Positions 23,870-33,937 of a stretch of DNA of 35,104 bases are shown one piece after another; the stretch's first letter is position 1; every line of letters starts with the position of its first letter. The notes below the pieces were generated by a model that did not search any database, had not been told where the DNA came from, and saw only the letters and a list, made by a program, of their open reading frames with translations. Origin of the DNA: Bdellovibrionaceae bacterium UBA2316. Its GTDB lineage: Bacteria > Bdellovibrionota > Bdellovibrionia > Bdellovibrionales > Bdellovibrionaceae. The position numbers and the translations under genes are program-made. The stretch lies in the NCBI GenBank assembly GCA_002345205.1, contig DDVI01000060.1:1-35104 (forward strand). Reading direction: 5' to 3'.

Positions 23870-26161
23870 TTATTTTTGCACTTTCAGTTTATAAAACGCT
23901 TCGATGATTTGATCGAAGTTAAAGCCTTGTATGGCCAGCTGATTAGCCGCCGTTAAATCCATACCTCGTTCGTGACCTTCGCCACGACCACTGAATTTCA
24001 CAATTCCATCGTCCGCGATGCCGGCTGTATCTGGACACGAACGAAATTTGAAATAGCTTCTGAATTTTTCGCACGATTCGTTCACGGATTGTTTTTCGTT
24101 AACCACAATACTAAGTCTATCGCCGTCTTTGTGTATTTCAATTCGCTTAAGCTCTGAAGAATTTAAATACGCAGATAGGTCTTTGATACTCACATCCTTT
24201 TCCCAGCTTTCATTTCCACCCAAGGAAAATTCTAACCATTGAGCCGTTCCCAAGTGAATTGATTCCAGCTCAAAGATAAGATCATCAACAGATTGTTTTT
24301 GCGCGAGCGTAATGGTTTCATAATTCAAATTGAACACCTGACAAATCGTGGTGTCACAAATGGGTTGTTTTTTACTGGCCCAAAAACCTAAGTTTGTTTT
24401 AAAAACTAAGAGCAACGCTTTTTTCAATTCATTGCGATAGTTGCCACTTTCTGAAAATAAAACACTTTTTAAATAGTGCTGCTCGCTGGTGGTAAGAACC
24501 AATTCTGATCCTTTTCGGGCGCGCGCATTTTTTTCAGTTCGTGCCTCATAGACTTTGGCCACTGATTTTAATTTTTGAAAAGTAAGGTCGCCGTATAGTC
24601 GTCGAACCATCTGATCCTGCGCATGAACCTGGAAAGGCTCTCCGGCACAGGATAATCGAATATTTGGTGAATTCATTTTTTGCAAATCGATTTGACGTCC
24701 CAGTGGCTGCTGAACCCCATTTTTAAACAGTATCGTCGGGCACGTCACCTGAACTGAATTTAAATTAAAACTAGATAGAACTTGCACCTGCGCCAGGGAA
24801 TCCTGATGCCTCAAAAATTTCTGAATCTTGGATTTTAGTTCCGGCAACAAATCAATTGGTCGTCGTCCCGATCTGTACAGAATGGCAATCTTTACCGTCT
24901 TTCCCGAAGTAAAAACAGCAGCGATAAATCCAGTTTCTACGGATAAATCCAGATTAGTAGTTGTTCCAGATTTTAAAGATACTCTATTTTCTGTAAACCA
25001 TTTTGAATCACTAGCGCCTGCTAGAGTTCCCACTAACGACGTTTGTTTTAAAACTGAAAGCGTTTCTGGATCTTTCTCGATTAGGTAATCATAAATTTTT
25101 GCAACATCTAAAAGATTTAACTGCCACGTTGGCCACAAACCTATGATGTCGGCCATATTCAACCACTGCTTTTGAAACTGCGATCCCGTCAATGAATTTA
25201 ATGTGTCTACATAATTTCTAAGCTCTGCTGGCTTTGGCTGCACATCTAAAAAGAATCCATTGCAGGAATATTTAAGAGCCCTTTTGTAATCCCAATTTTT
25301 TGTTTCAACGTCGCCGCAGTCCCATTCCGTAGTGTTCCTTTTCAGCCTACTTTTTTTCAAGTCGGAAAAAAAAGAAACAGCAAAAGGCTTTAAAATAGAG
25401 CCCACCGACTGTTTCTTCTGCCAATTACCCTCGGCTAACATAATTTCATTTGCCTGTGCATCTAAAATCAGAAAGCCGGTCTCATTAGGTGCCAAATTCC
25501 CTTGTGTTCCCTGTAATTGGTCTAAGAAATTCGCGGCTAAACTGCCCTGTTTTTCAATAAACGCGTTATCTTGGCAGCCCGACAAAACAGTTCCGAACCA
25601 CGCTTTAAGAAAGTTTTCGTTTCCTTTTTTGATAATCTCGTTGATTAACCGAGCCACGGCAACAGTCTTTCTGGAACCAAATTTAGAGCTATCTTTTAAT
25701 TCTTTAAAAGCATCTGCTTTTGTATAAAGTAGTTTTTGCCCGTATAACAGACGCAGGTAATCGCCACTACGCCAGTAAGCAAATAGTTCTTGGGAAAAGT
25801 CATCGGTCAACCACGGACACTGGCTACTCAGAAAAACATGAGCTAATTCATGACGAAGAGTGGAATCAAAATCAGCCTTAGGAATGTAAACATTAAAATT
25901 AATCCGATGACGACGTGTTTGCGCCAAATGATCCGTCGAGACCAAAGAAAAATCGATTTCAAGTTCTTGTTCGACAGGTACGACTTTCCAGTACTGTTCT
26001 TCTGAAAACCAAAAATCGCGCGCTGTTTTTTCTAATGATTCTTTAACACTGGCTTTGTCCGCCGCAGAGCCTTCTGCAAAGCGGACCTTTAAACCGGCAC
26101 TACTGTTTTGACTCCACAGTAAACACGTTAGAGCGAGTGTAAGAAGCTTTTGTTTCATCAT
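23870..26161 (-). CDS. yfaQ: YfaQ-position envelope protein with HExxH, PBP-like and SpoIID-like parts
   Basis: 763 aa from the ATG at 26161; a TTG at 26173 and an ATG at 26158 are alternatives. Signal peptide about 1-22. Part 1 (about 25-200): HELAH (104-108) with a downstream Glu125 in WLTDDFSQELFAY, the spacing of a gluzincin metallopeptidase. Part 2 (about 225-450): SVGSILKPF (SxxK, Ser255/Lys258), SCN (299-301) and KSGT (397-400), the three motifs of penicillin-binding transpeptidases. Part 3 (about 560-763): YLKSVLFSESG with Glu571 and GRGEGHERGMDLTAANQLA near the end, resembling SpoIID lytic transglycosylases. Gene position next to the macroglobulin matches E. coli yfaQ (DUF2300). Whether the centres are active is not shown. 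It overlaps the macroglobulin gene by about 60 bp. Confidence 0.78.
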   Translation of the reverse strand: MMKQKLLTLALTCLLWSQNSSAGLKVRFAEGSAADKASVKESLEKTARDFWFSEEQYWKVVPVEQELEIDFSLVSTDHLAQTRRHRINFNVYIPKADFDSTLRHELAHVFLSSQCPWLTDDFSQELFAYWRSGDYLRLLYGQKLLYTKADAFKELKDSSKFGSRKTVAVARLINEIIKKGNENFLKAWFGTVLSGCQDNAFIEKQGSLAANFLDQLQGTQGNLAPNETGFLILDAQANEIMLAEGNWQKKQSVGSILKPFAVSFFSDLKKSRLKRNTTEWDCGDVETKNWDYKRALKYSCNGFFLDVQPKPAELRNYVDTLNSLTGSQFQKQWLNMADIIGLWPTWQLNLLDVAKIYDYLIEKDPETLSVLKQTSLVGTLAGASDSKWFTENRVSLKSGTTTNLDLSVETGFIAAVFTSGKTVKIAILYRSGRRPIDLLPELKSKIQKFLRHQDSLAQVQVLSSFNLNSVQVTCPTILFKNGVQQPLGRQIDLQKMNSPNIRLSCAGEPFQVHAQDQMVRRLYGDLTFQKLKSVAKVYEARTEKNARARKGSELVLTTSEQHYLKSVLFSESGNYRNELKKALLLVFKTNLGFWASKKQPICDTTICQVFNLNYETITLAQKQSVDDLIFELESIHLGTAQWLEFSLGGNESWEKDVSIKDLSAYLNSSELKRIEIHKDGDRLSIVVNEKQSVNESCEKFRSYFKFRSCPDTAGIADDGIVKFSGRGEGHERGMDLTAANQLAIQGFNFDQIIEAFYKLKVQK

Positions 26162-29100
26162 AAAAGTCTTCAATCTTTGCTATACCAGCATTAAATTCAC
26201 CAGGATATTGTACACGGTAAACAACACCCACTTGAGTTGCGCTATCCATCCAACCGCGAGAAAAATCAAAAAACCAACGCGTTTGGTGATTCAAAATTTC
26301 GCGGGTTTTTGTTGCAGACATTAAAGGCAGATTATACGGAGATCCGCGATAGACTTGATCTTCCTGAATCGTTTCAAACCCTGCTGGCGTATCATTTGTT
26401 ACTACGTAGTAACGAGACTGCCAGAAATTTCTGTCTTTCATTCGATCAAATTTAACTTCACAATACACTAGTTCCCCGACTTGCAGTTTTTCGCCCGCTT
26501 GAATTTCCTTCTTTTCGCCTTTTTCATTTACTCGATAATACTTACGATCGATAATCCAACCTGCCGCCTTTGATTTCAAGCTACCATTTGCTGACAGTTT
26601 AGAAACTTTGGCACGCAGTATCTGATTTTCTAAAACTGAATTCACAGATACTTTAATTTGATCGCCCAACAGTTTTCCATTTTTGAATACAACATTGTAA
26701 CCCGTCAGGTGATTACTCACTAGCAGTTCTGATGTCGGAACCACTTTATCGTTAATCATAACTTCTAAATTTTTAACAATATCTTTTTTAGATATCGTAG
26801 CTTCGACGTCTTTGGTGATAATATCCACCAATGACGTTAAGGTAACACCATTGTCAAATGTCGATCCAAAATAGTAACCGTTGTAGTTAGCCAATATATT
26901 CTTTTTAACCAAACGATTAATTGTTTCGTTAAGATACGTAACTTTTGCTACAGACACAGCACCTTTTGAAGTACGTATCCCTTCGTTAGTAAAGTCAGCA
27001 GCTACAACCAATGATCGATACGCAATCGCCATTGAAGAAACCGCTTTACCTGGATACGCTGCCCAGCCATTTTGCGATTGCGGCACAAAGTTTCCGTATT
27101 GAATTGGACTTGCCGTGTCTTTCATTTGCTCTAACGATTTTTTCACTAGGTCAACCAGCGCGCTCACTTCATTTGCAAAGTCTTTCTTTGCAAATGAATG
27201 ATTAGTCAGTGTCATCAAAAATAGCGCGCGTTCAAATAGCGTTCCGTTCTTATTCACATAATCATATTGAACACGTAACGCCGCTTTGATGTCGTCAGCT
27301 TTTTTATCAATGATATACTTTCTAATAAAAATAGATTCAATGTATGAAAGAACAATCCCTTGCGGACTTCCCGGTAAAATGTTTTTCGTTGTTAACCAGT
27401 CATAGGTAACGCGAAAGTCATACAAACTAACGTAGGTAACTCGTTCCGACAGAGCCATGTTTAACATCACAAGTAATGTCATGTTCAAGTCTGGCTCACC
27501 GGAGTCACTGAACCAACCAAATCCACCCGTCTTAGCCTGAAATTGCGAAAGTCGTTTAAATCCTAAGCCGGCATTGTCCATAGCGGCCTTTAGTGTTTTT
27601 TCTTGTGCCTCTGTTAGTTTCACGCCTTTACTTTTGTTCGCTTGAAGGACATCACTAATAACTTTGTTCGAAATCGTTGTGTTCAAAGTTTGCTCTACAC
27701 ACCCATATGGGTACTGAACCATCCATTCCATATTGCTATATAGAATACTTGTAAAATCGTTGTATACACTAAGTTCTAAAGCTTGGACTTTCTCTTCTTT
27801 TTCTAATACCAATTTGAATGAATTGTTTTCTGGGAAATAATAGTCATTCACCAGAGTTGATTTTGGTAGAATGCGAATCGCATCTTTAAATCCAAGTTTA
27901 GCTTTATTAAACTCTAAATTTCCTAGGAAAGAGCCCACTGTGCCTTTGGGAATATCACCAACCGTTAAATCGATATTCTCTGACACCTGCTGTTTCGGTT
28001 TCAAAGACACGTTCATTTCATTTTTTCCGGTAAAGACAAAAATGTCTTTGTTTTCCGGCTGAACAGAATATCTAACTGCCGTTTCTTTTGTAATTTCATT
28101 ACCGGTAATATTGGCGCGAATTCTGGATTTATCTGTACTTCTTAGGAACGGCGGATAACCCACTAGCAGTGTAATTGGCAACTGCGATTTAAACTGAGTC
28201 GTAGACTCACCAAAACGGCCTTCTTTATCAACGACGACAGCGGTGACTCTCCAAATCGTTTGATTGCCTGGCATGTTGAATTTGAAATCGACTTCGCCAG
28301 ATTCATTTGTAACTAAACTTGCGTTCCAGTAAGCTGTGTCCTTTATATCCATCGGCTTAGACTGATTTTTATTGGCTGCTAACACATGATTCGGTTTAAA
28401 TAATTTCGCAATCTGCTCGCCGTAGCCATAGCCCTGAAAATGAGACGAATAGAACGACATCAAATTTAAACGAGTCATTGGATAAAAGAATTCATCCAAT
28501 TTGGGTCTGAATTCAGGCTGTAAATCTAATACCGCCTGATCAACGACTGCAATCGCAACTTCGGCTTTTACTGGTTTTCCGGCGGAATTCGTAATTTTAA
28601 ATTTAATCTTTTGTTCTGCACCTGGAATCACATTATCGGATTTGCTGATCCATTGAACTTTTAGTTTTTTATCTGGATCAATAATTTTAAAAGGTGCTCT
28701 TTTTTCAATCCAACCACGCTCGGGGTGCGCATAACTGATTACAAAATAGATTTGGTTTCCGTATTCCGAAAGGACTTTTTCTTTTATCCAAAACGAGCGA
28801 CCATTTAGCGGAATCACCTGAGTCTTAAAGATTTTTTCCCCTGCTAATGTCAAAAACACTTGCCCGTTATTGGTACCCGCGGCACCCCATTTGTCGGGCA
28901 TAGCGACAAAGATTTTGGTTTCTTCATTTTGGCCAACTTCTGTTTGATTTGTCAGAAGTCTAATTTCATCACCACTGACAGCACTAACTCCGGGAGTTTT
29001 TCCCACTAAAACAATGTCCGCCGATTGCTTGTCAGGATTTCGTTTTTTATCCCATAGCGTAACTTCGGCTTTCATTTCACCGACCAGATTAGCATCATCT

Positions 29101-30926
29101 GGCAAATCAACTTTAGCTATACCTTTCGCATTCGTTTTGATTTTTTTTGATTGAATCGTTTTATCGCCGATTACAAATTTTACTTCACCGTCAGTATCCG
29201 GTATCGCTTTACCGCTCACTGATTTAGACATCACAGTTAAAACAGCTTCTTTTCCTGTTTCAACAACGATCTTATTAAATCGGGCGTGAGTTGCGACTTC
29301 ACTCGCTAAATCAAAAAATGATTTACTTCCATAGATAATATTATCGTCGGCATCTTGCGAATAGACCTCAACGCGATATTGGTAATTCAGATTTTTTGGT
29401 CCCGGCAAATCCGCGGGGATTTTGACTTCAAAATCAGCAAAGCCTTTTTCATCAAATTTGATTTCCATATTAGGAACGATAGTTTCCGGAGCCATACTCT
29501 TGGCACCTTTATTACCGTCATCACCATACGTAACTGACGATCCCGTTTCACCCATACCCGCATCATCAATCCACTGTGACGACTCCACACGTGTCCGATA
29601 CACATTTACATAGGATGCAATAATTTTTGGCGCACCACCAGCATATCGTTCGGCTTGCACGCGGAACTTTAGAGTATCACCTTGTTTTGCTGTTTCTTGA
29701 TCATTCATCAATTTTAAGAAATAAATTGGTTTTACGTATTCTTTCATACGTATTTCGCTAGCGTGTTCATACTTGGCCAGTTTAGCCACGACACGGTACA
29801 CGCCAGGTCTATCGGGTGAATTAATTTTTAGATTTCCGTTGAACGTTCCAAAGTCGCCAAGTTTAACCGTAGTCGATGCCGAAACTTTGCTGTCGCTAAC
29901 ATCATAAATTTCAATCTTAACGCCGTTTTTTTCCGGGCTCAAACTACTGCGACCGCTGATCAAATTTCTTAGAATACCCTTAAAAAATACGGTGTCCCCA
30001 TCACGATAGAGCGGACGATCGGTAAATAGGTACATGTCAGGGAACGAAACTTGCGTAGAAAAGTATTCAGAATCAATGATGGCAGTTCCCTGTGGAGCCG
30101 TAACTACGGTCAACAAATCTGTTTCTTTAACACCATCTATGCGAACTTCACCGTTCGCATCTGTTTTCACATCGCTCACCCAGTTACCAGTCAAATTACG
30201 AATAGCGACTTTCGCTTCCGATACAGGTTTCGCTCGGCGATCGAATATTCGGTAAATTAAAGTATCACCCGATCTCTGCATGTATCCTATCAGATCATTG
30301 ATGGCCATTACTACTTGGCCTTCATTATTATCTTGAATAACTTGAATTAGATAGAATCCCGACGGTAGTTTCGGAAGATCCACAATCTTTGTGTTCAATC
30401 GCGATGAATCCATATAGCCGTATTCTTCAAATCCCGGAACATCGAAATCTTTTTTGGCGTCTTGAGGTTCTGGATTTAAAACAATTTCCGATCTTAGCTT
30501 AAAACCTTTAGGAATTTGAATTAACTTTTCAGGTCCCACTTTACTTGGGGATAAGTAGGGCGAGTTGTGCGCGCCGCCTAGTTGATCGACTAGATCTTTT
30601 TTAACGCCATAATTTAAATTAGCCCGCAACCAATCGAACGAACTATTTTCATTGTTAAATCCTAAGGTCATAAAATGAGCCGGATTAAATTCATAGCCTG
30701 GTTTTTTCCAAGCCCGGCGCAAATCAATCTGTGTCGCCATGAACTGCCTTGCGTCCTCTGGCTCTAGGATTTTAATATAAATCGGAGTCGAGTACGAATA
30801 GTTCACTTCCAATTTTGGATTCTCACCCGGAGAGTAATCTCTTCGCACCGTTAAATAGAATGGCTTAGCAAGAGCTACTTCCACCAGTGATACTACAAAT
30901 AACAACAGCAATAAAAATTTATTCAT
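26100..30926 (-). CDS. yfaS: Bacterial alpha-2-macroglobulin with thioester
   Basis: 1608 aa with a standard signal peptide (1-20, cleavage after ALA; no lipobox). MG domains follow; the LFTDRPLYRDGDTVFFKG motif (about 298-315) is the MG2-type signature. The alpha-2-macroglobulin domain is near 860-910 (DTAYWNASLVTNESGEVDF...TIWRVTAV). The thioester domain has GCVEQ with Cys1076 and Gln1079, enough to form the internal thioester that traps proteases. The C-terminus has further beta domains. Family role: periplasmic bait-and-trap protease inhibitor. The operon partners match the yfa/mag type, in which, as I recall, the macroglobulin generally lacks a thioester. AAGG precedes the ATG by 5 nt. 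Confidence 0.93.
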   Translation of the reverse strand: MNKFLLLLLFVVSLVEVALAKPFYLTVRRDYSPGENPKLEVNYSYSTPIYIKILEPEDARQFMATQIDLRRAWKKPGYEFNPAHFMTLGFNNENSSFDWLRANLNYGVKKDLVDQLGGAHNSPYLSPSKVGPEKLIQIPKGFKLRSEIVLNPEPQDAKKDFDVPGFEEYGYMDSSRLNTKIVDLPKLPSGFYLIQVIQDNNEGQVVMAINDLIGYMQRSGDTLIYRIFDRRAKPVSEAKVAIRNLTGNWVSDVKTDANGEVRIDGVKETDLLTVVTAPQGTAIIDSEYFSTQVSFPDMYLFTDRPLYRDGDTVFFKGILRNLISGRSSLSPEKNGVKIEIYDVSDSKVSASTTVKLGDFGTFNGNLKINSPDRPGVYRVVAKLAKYEHASEIRMKEYVKPIYFLKLMNDQETAKQGDTLKFRVQAERYAGGAPKIIASYVNVYRTRVESSQWIDDAGMGETGSSVTYGDDGNKGAKSMAPETIVPNMEIKFDEKGFADFEVKIPADLPGPKNLNYQYRVEVYSQDADDNIIYGSKSFFDLASEVATHARFNKIVVETGKEAVLTVMSKSVSGKAIPDTDGEVKFVIGDKTIQSKKIKTNAKGIAKVDLPDDANLVGEMKAEVTLWDKKRNPDKQSADIVLVGKTPGVSAVSGDEIRLLTNQTEVGQNEETKIFVAMPDKWGAAGTNNGQVFLTLAGEKIFKTQVIPLNGRSFWIKEKVLSEYGNQIYFVISYAHPERGWIEKRAPFKIIDPDKKLKVQWISKSDNVIPGAEQKIKFKITNSAGKPVKAEVAIAVVDQAVLDLQPEFRPKLDEFFYPMTRLNLMSFYSSHFQGYGYGEQIAKLFKPNHVLAANKNQSKPMDIKDTAYWNASLVTNESGEVDFKFNMPGNQTIWRVTAVVVDKEGRFGESTTQFKSQLPITLLVGYPPFLRSTDKSRIRANITGNEITKETAVRYSVQPENKDIFVFTGKNEMNVSLKPKQQVSENIDLTVGDIPKGTVGSFLGNLEFNKAKLGFKDAIRILPKSTLVNDYYFPENNSFKLVLEKEEKVQALELSVYNDFTSILYSNMEWMVQYPYGCVEQTLNTTISNKVISDVLQANKSKGVKLTEAQEKTLKAAMDNAGLGFKRLSQFQAKTGGFGWFSDSGEPDLNMTLLVMLNMALSERVTYVSLYDFRVTYDWLTTKNILPGSPQGIVLSYIESIFIRKYIIDKKADDIKAALRVQYDYVNKNGTLFERALFLMTLTNHSFAKKDFANEVSALVDLVKKSLEQMKDTASPIQYGNFVPQSQNGWAAYPGKAVSSMAIAYRSLVVAADFTNEGIRTSKGAVSVAKVTYLNETINRLVKKNILANYNGYYFGSTFDNGVTLTSLVDIITKDVEATISKKDIVKNLEVMINDKVVPTSELLVSNHLTGYNVVFKNGKLLGDQIKVSVNSVLENQILRAKVSKLSANGSLKSKAAGWIIDRKYYRVNEKGEKKEIQAGEKLQVGELVYCEVKFDRMKDRNFWQSRYYVVTNDTPAGFETIQEDQVYRGSPYNLPLMSATKTREILNHQTRWFFDFSRGWMDSATQVGVVYRVQYPGEFNAGIAKIEDFYDETKASYTRSNVFTVESKQ

Positions 30927-30939
30927 ATTAACCTTCTAC

Positions 30940-32370
30940 TTACCTTAAAATTAAATTCTGATCTTTAGCCGTTCCCTTAACCAAATACTTTGGCAGTTGT
31001 TCTAATAGCTTTTGGCTCTTAGTTAACTCGGGCGGCATGACTGGTGGTAATTTTGATTGCTTAGCTTTAACTAAGTATCCCTGTTCAATCTTTGCGGACA
31101 TCCAGCGACCGACATCAGCAAAAAAACTCATTGAGTTATCTTGAGAAGCTAATTCAGAGGCCTTTAGCTCTGTGCGATCTAGAATCGATGGAGCTTTTCG
31201 ATCACAGACATTTTGGATTTTTTGTAATACTTCTTTTGAACGACTCACAACCAGCGATTTTCCACAAACCGGACGAATAAAGACTTCACCAAATTTGGAT
31301 TCAAATACTTTACCGATACTATCCAGCTGTGCTTGATTGATGGCGCCTGTTTCCAAAATCAGAGCATTTTCAGACCATAAACGATCATCATATCGTGTTT
31401 GAACTTGAATTAGAACGGCGGCCGCTTGTTTTTGGAAATCTTTAGTACGCTTTTTAGACGCCAAGAAATTTTTAACGTTATCAACTGTCATATTGCCATT
31501 CCAAATCTTGATATTTCCAATTGCAAAGAAATGGGTATCGGACGGTAGAATCTTTAACATTTCATTCGCCACTTTTTTAGATACGAAAATATTCTCCTTA
31601 TTTAAGCCAACCGCAATTGGCGCCAGATCAAAGCGATTTTCAGTATTGTTCCACTGAAACGGAATTTTCATCGTTTCGCCTAAACCTATTACTTTTTCAC
31701 GAACGACCATCAAGGCCGGGAATAACATCGATAAGTTAATGTCGACTTCTAAGTCCGCATTAATTTTCAGCGGCTTACAGTCTCTTGCAATGGCGAACAC
31801 TACTTTCGGATCTTTACCTATTGTGAAACATGAGCCTTCTTTTTTTACGGCCCACTTTTGCGCTTTAATTTCTATGAGTGTAACTTTTCCCGAAGTCGAA
31901 TCAGAAAGTTTTACTTCTTTTTCATCGCCCACTTTAAAAAGTTTAATCAATTGATCTAATGCTTTAGATTCTGCGCCGCTCAAGCTATTTGCCGACAATC
32001 CCCATGGACTAGCTAAATTGTGTTGTTGATAGTAATGCACTTGCACTGGACGATTTTTTAGAATGGATTCGTACACGTAATCAATTAATCGTCCCGACCA
32101 AGTGGAATCTTTGCTGGCCGAAAATTCATCCGGCAATGAAAACAATGTCGGATATAAATCATATAACAAACCGTAATATAGAGGCGACTGCCTAAAATCT
32201 AAAAACCATTTGTTCTTAGAAACGACATTATATAAGTTTTGCGAGTTTTTTACCGAGGCCACTAGTGAAGGACTAAACGCGCGAGGCTTGGGAACACCCT
32301 CTTCGGCCTGACCTGCACTTACTATGAAAATAGTAGCGATAATAAAAATCAAACGTGTTATTTTACCCAT
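30940..32370 (-). CDS. yfaA: Secreted protein in YfaA (DUF2138) position
   Basis: 476 aa from the ATG at 32370, supported by AGGTGG just upstream; a GTG at 32379 is an alternative. Signal peptide about 1-23 (ending SAGQA). The rest is a mixed alpha/beta chain with no transmembrane segment and no catalytic motif I recognise; cysteines near 190-200 and 380-400 could form disulfides. Length and position between the DUF1175 and macroglobulin genes suggest YfaA/DUF2138, but this assignment leans on synteny. It overlaps the previous gene by 13 bases, and the macroglobulin starts 13 nt after its stop. Confidence 0.65.
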   Translation of the reverse strand: MGKITRLIFIIATIFIVSAGQAEEGVPKPRAFSPSLVASVKNSQNLYNVVSKNKWFLDFRQSPLYYGLLYDLYPTLFSLPDEFSASKDSTWSGRLIDYVYESILKNRPVQVHYYQQHNLASPWGLSANSLSGAESKALDQLIKLFKVGDEKEVKLSDSTSGKVTLIEIKAQKWAVKKEGSCFTIGKDPKVVFAIARDCKPLKINADLEVDINLSMLFPALMVVREKVIGLGETMKIPFQWNNTENRFDLAPIAVGLNKENIFVSKKVANEMLKILPSDTHFFAIGNIKIWNGNMTVDNVKNFLASKKRTKDFQKQAAAVLIQVQTRYDDRLWSENALILETGAINQAQLDSIGKVFESKFGEVFIRPVCGKSLVVSRSKEVLQKIQNVCDRKAPSILDRTELKASELASQDNSMSFFADVGRWMSAKIEQGYLVKAKQSKLPPVMPPELTKSQKLLEQLPKYLVKGTAKDQNLILR

Positions 32371-32948
32371 GCATTCCACCTATAAACCCCTACAAAATTT
32401 TTATTTGCCTTAATCGGCTTCCAGTCAGATTGTTCAGTTTCAATTAAATCGCGCATCCATAGTTTTTTAACTCCGCCTGACTCATCACGTGCACCGTTGT
32501 GGTAGGTTACTAGCCACTTGTTCTGCTCCCACGGCGATTCCATCACCATCATCAGATGCCATTGGTCTTCTTTCTTTTGGCCTTCACGGCGAAAAACTAA
32601 TAGATCTCCCGTTTTCATCGAATCATCGATGCCATCTGAGACTTTTGAAAAACTTTTGGAAACAAGGAGTTCGGCATTAGCATATGGAATACGTTCACTG
32701 CCTTCCCACGGCGTCCACAGAGGAGCTTTCGTGTTTAAAGCACTTTTGTAAACAAAGCGTACAAAACCCGCACAATCACGTTGCTGTGGTTCCCAGTAAG
32801 GCGAAGGCTTTTCCGATTGTTCTAATGCGACTCGAATAATATTTATCTTATAAAAAGATTGGTCTTCTATTTTTTCGGTCGAGACGGTCTTGGTTTGACA
32901 ACTAATGACCAGAACCGAAAGCATACCGAGGAGGGCTTCTTTTATCAT
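32358..32948 (-). CDS. yfaT: YfaT-like (DUF1175) lipoprotein with NlpC/P60-type motifs
   Basis: 196 aa. A short signal peptide ends in VISC (Cys17), so a lipoprotein is likely. The DUF1175 body has RDCAGFVRFVYKSA with Cys59, GDLLVFRR and DQWHLMMVM with His131, then TYHNG with His150. This is the layout of NlpC/P60 papain-like peptidoglycan amidases (DCSGFV, GDLVFF, HVGIY). The E. coli yfa operon has a DUF1175 gene (yfaT) in the same company. Enzyme activity is inferred from these residues only. It starts 4 nt after the yfaP stop. Confidence 0.82.
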   Translation of the reverse strand: MIKEALLGMLSVLVISCQTKTVSTEKIEDQSFYKINIIRVALEQSEKPSPYWEPQQRDCAGFVRFVYKSALNTKAPLWTPWEGSERIPYANAELLVSKSFSKVSDGIDDSMKTGDLLVFRREGQKKEDQWHLMMVMESPWEQNKWLVTYHNGARDESGGVKKLWMRDLIETEQSDWKPIKANKNFVGVYRWNAWVK

Positions 32949-32952
32949 GCGA

Positions 32953-33834
32953 CTATTCAGTACCTTTTCTAGTTAATGGCGATTCTAAAACCCAATCAGG
33001 CCAATCACCTTTTTTAGGTTTAACATCTACTGATGGAACATAGACACTTACAGTATTTCCTTTTTGGATTTTTACGTAAGCCAAGGTCACGGTTTCACCT
33101 GGAGTCACTAATGGAACGTGTACTCGTTTTTTAACTTCATTCGCTGTTCCACCAAACAATGTTAGGTTCAATGTAGATAAGGTATGTGCCTTGTCACCGC
33201 TTGGCCAATAGTTCGCATCGATTCGATAGATTCCTAATGGCGGGGATGAATGAGTATACAAATAAGGTCCGTAACCTGGTTGATCGAAGCTTCCGCCTTG
33301 TTCGTTTAAATAGAATTTGCCGCCCGACTCAGAACTTGTGTCGGCCCAGTAAATATGGGCTGTTGGCTTTGCACCTAAATCCGTCTCGCCCATTTTTGGC
33401 TCATAAATATGTAAGTCCGTATAAACATTGTCGGTGTCACTGCTTAAAATGGCTAAGAACGGTAGGTTTGGAATTTTAGCATACACAGATTTCTTTTCTG
33501 TAAATGTTCCTGCTTTATTTGCCGCAGAGACTTCAATATAATTTTTACCTTGAGTAACTGGAAATTTTCTTTTGAATTCGCCTTTGATTGTGCGAATAAG
33601 ATATTTGTCACCGTTGATATTTATCGTAATTGGATCGATTTTGTCATCGCTCACCTTACCAGAAATTTCCAGCATACGATCCACTGTCCAACCAGCCCTA
33701 GGTTTATTTAGCGTTATTGAAATAGGCTTTGTGGAGTTTGAAATTTGTTTACCTGACTGCCGCTCTTCAACGGCCGAATAAACCAAAGTTTGAAAAGCAA
33801 AAATACCTACTAAAACTACGACTTTAGAATTCAT
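32953..33834 (-). CDS. yfaP: YfaP-like (DUF2135) secreted protein
   Basis: About 293 aa from the ATG at 33834, with AGGA 5 nt upstream; an earlier GTG at 33858 has no such site. Signal peptide about 1-21. Residues about 35-120 are an Ig-like module (TLNKPRAGWTVDRMLEISGKV, ending YIEVSAANKAG). The DUF2135 part follows: SSDTDNVYTDLHIYEP, THSSPPLGIYRIDANYW, and strands ending TLAYVKIQKG. DUF2135 proteins are periplasmic partners of macroglobulins in the yfa and mag loci. First gene of the five-gene operon. Confidence 0.86.
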   Translation of the reverse strand: MNSKVVVLVGIFAFQTLVYSAVEERQSGKQISNSTKPISITLNKPRAGWTVDRMLEISGKVSDDKIDPITININGDKYLIRTIKGEFKRKFPVTQGKNYIEVSAANKAGTFTEKKSVYAKIPNLPFLAILSSDTDNVYTDLHIYEPKMGETDLGAKPTAHIYWADTSSESGGKFYLNEQGGSFDQPGYGPYLYTHSSPPLGIYRIDANYWPSGDKAHTLSTLNLTLFGGTANEVKKRVHVPLVTPGETVTLAYVKIQKGNTVSVYVPSVDVKPKKGDWPDWVLESPLTRKGTE

Positions 33835-33937
33835 AAACATCCTATTTTTTAAACTCACTACATTTCAGAAAAAATAGTGTCTAAGTGCAATGACTATAAA
33901 TTCAAGACAGCCTTTGGTCCACGGGACCTAAGTCATA

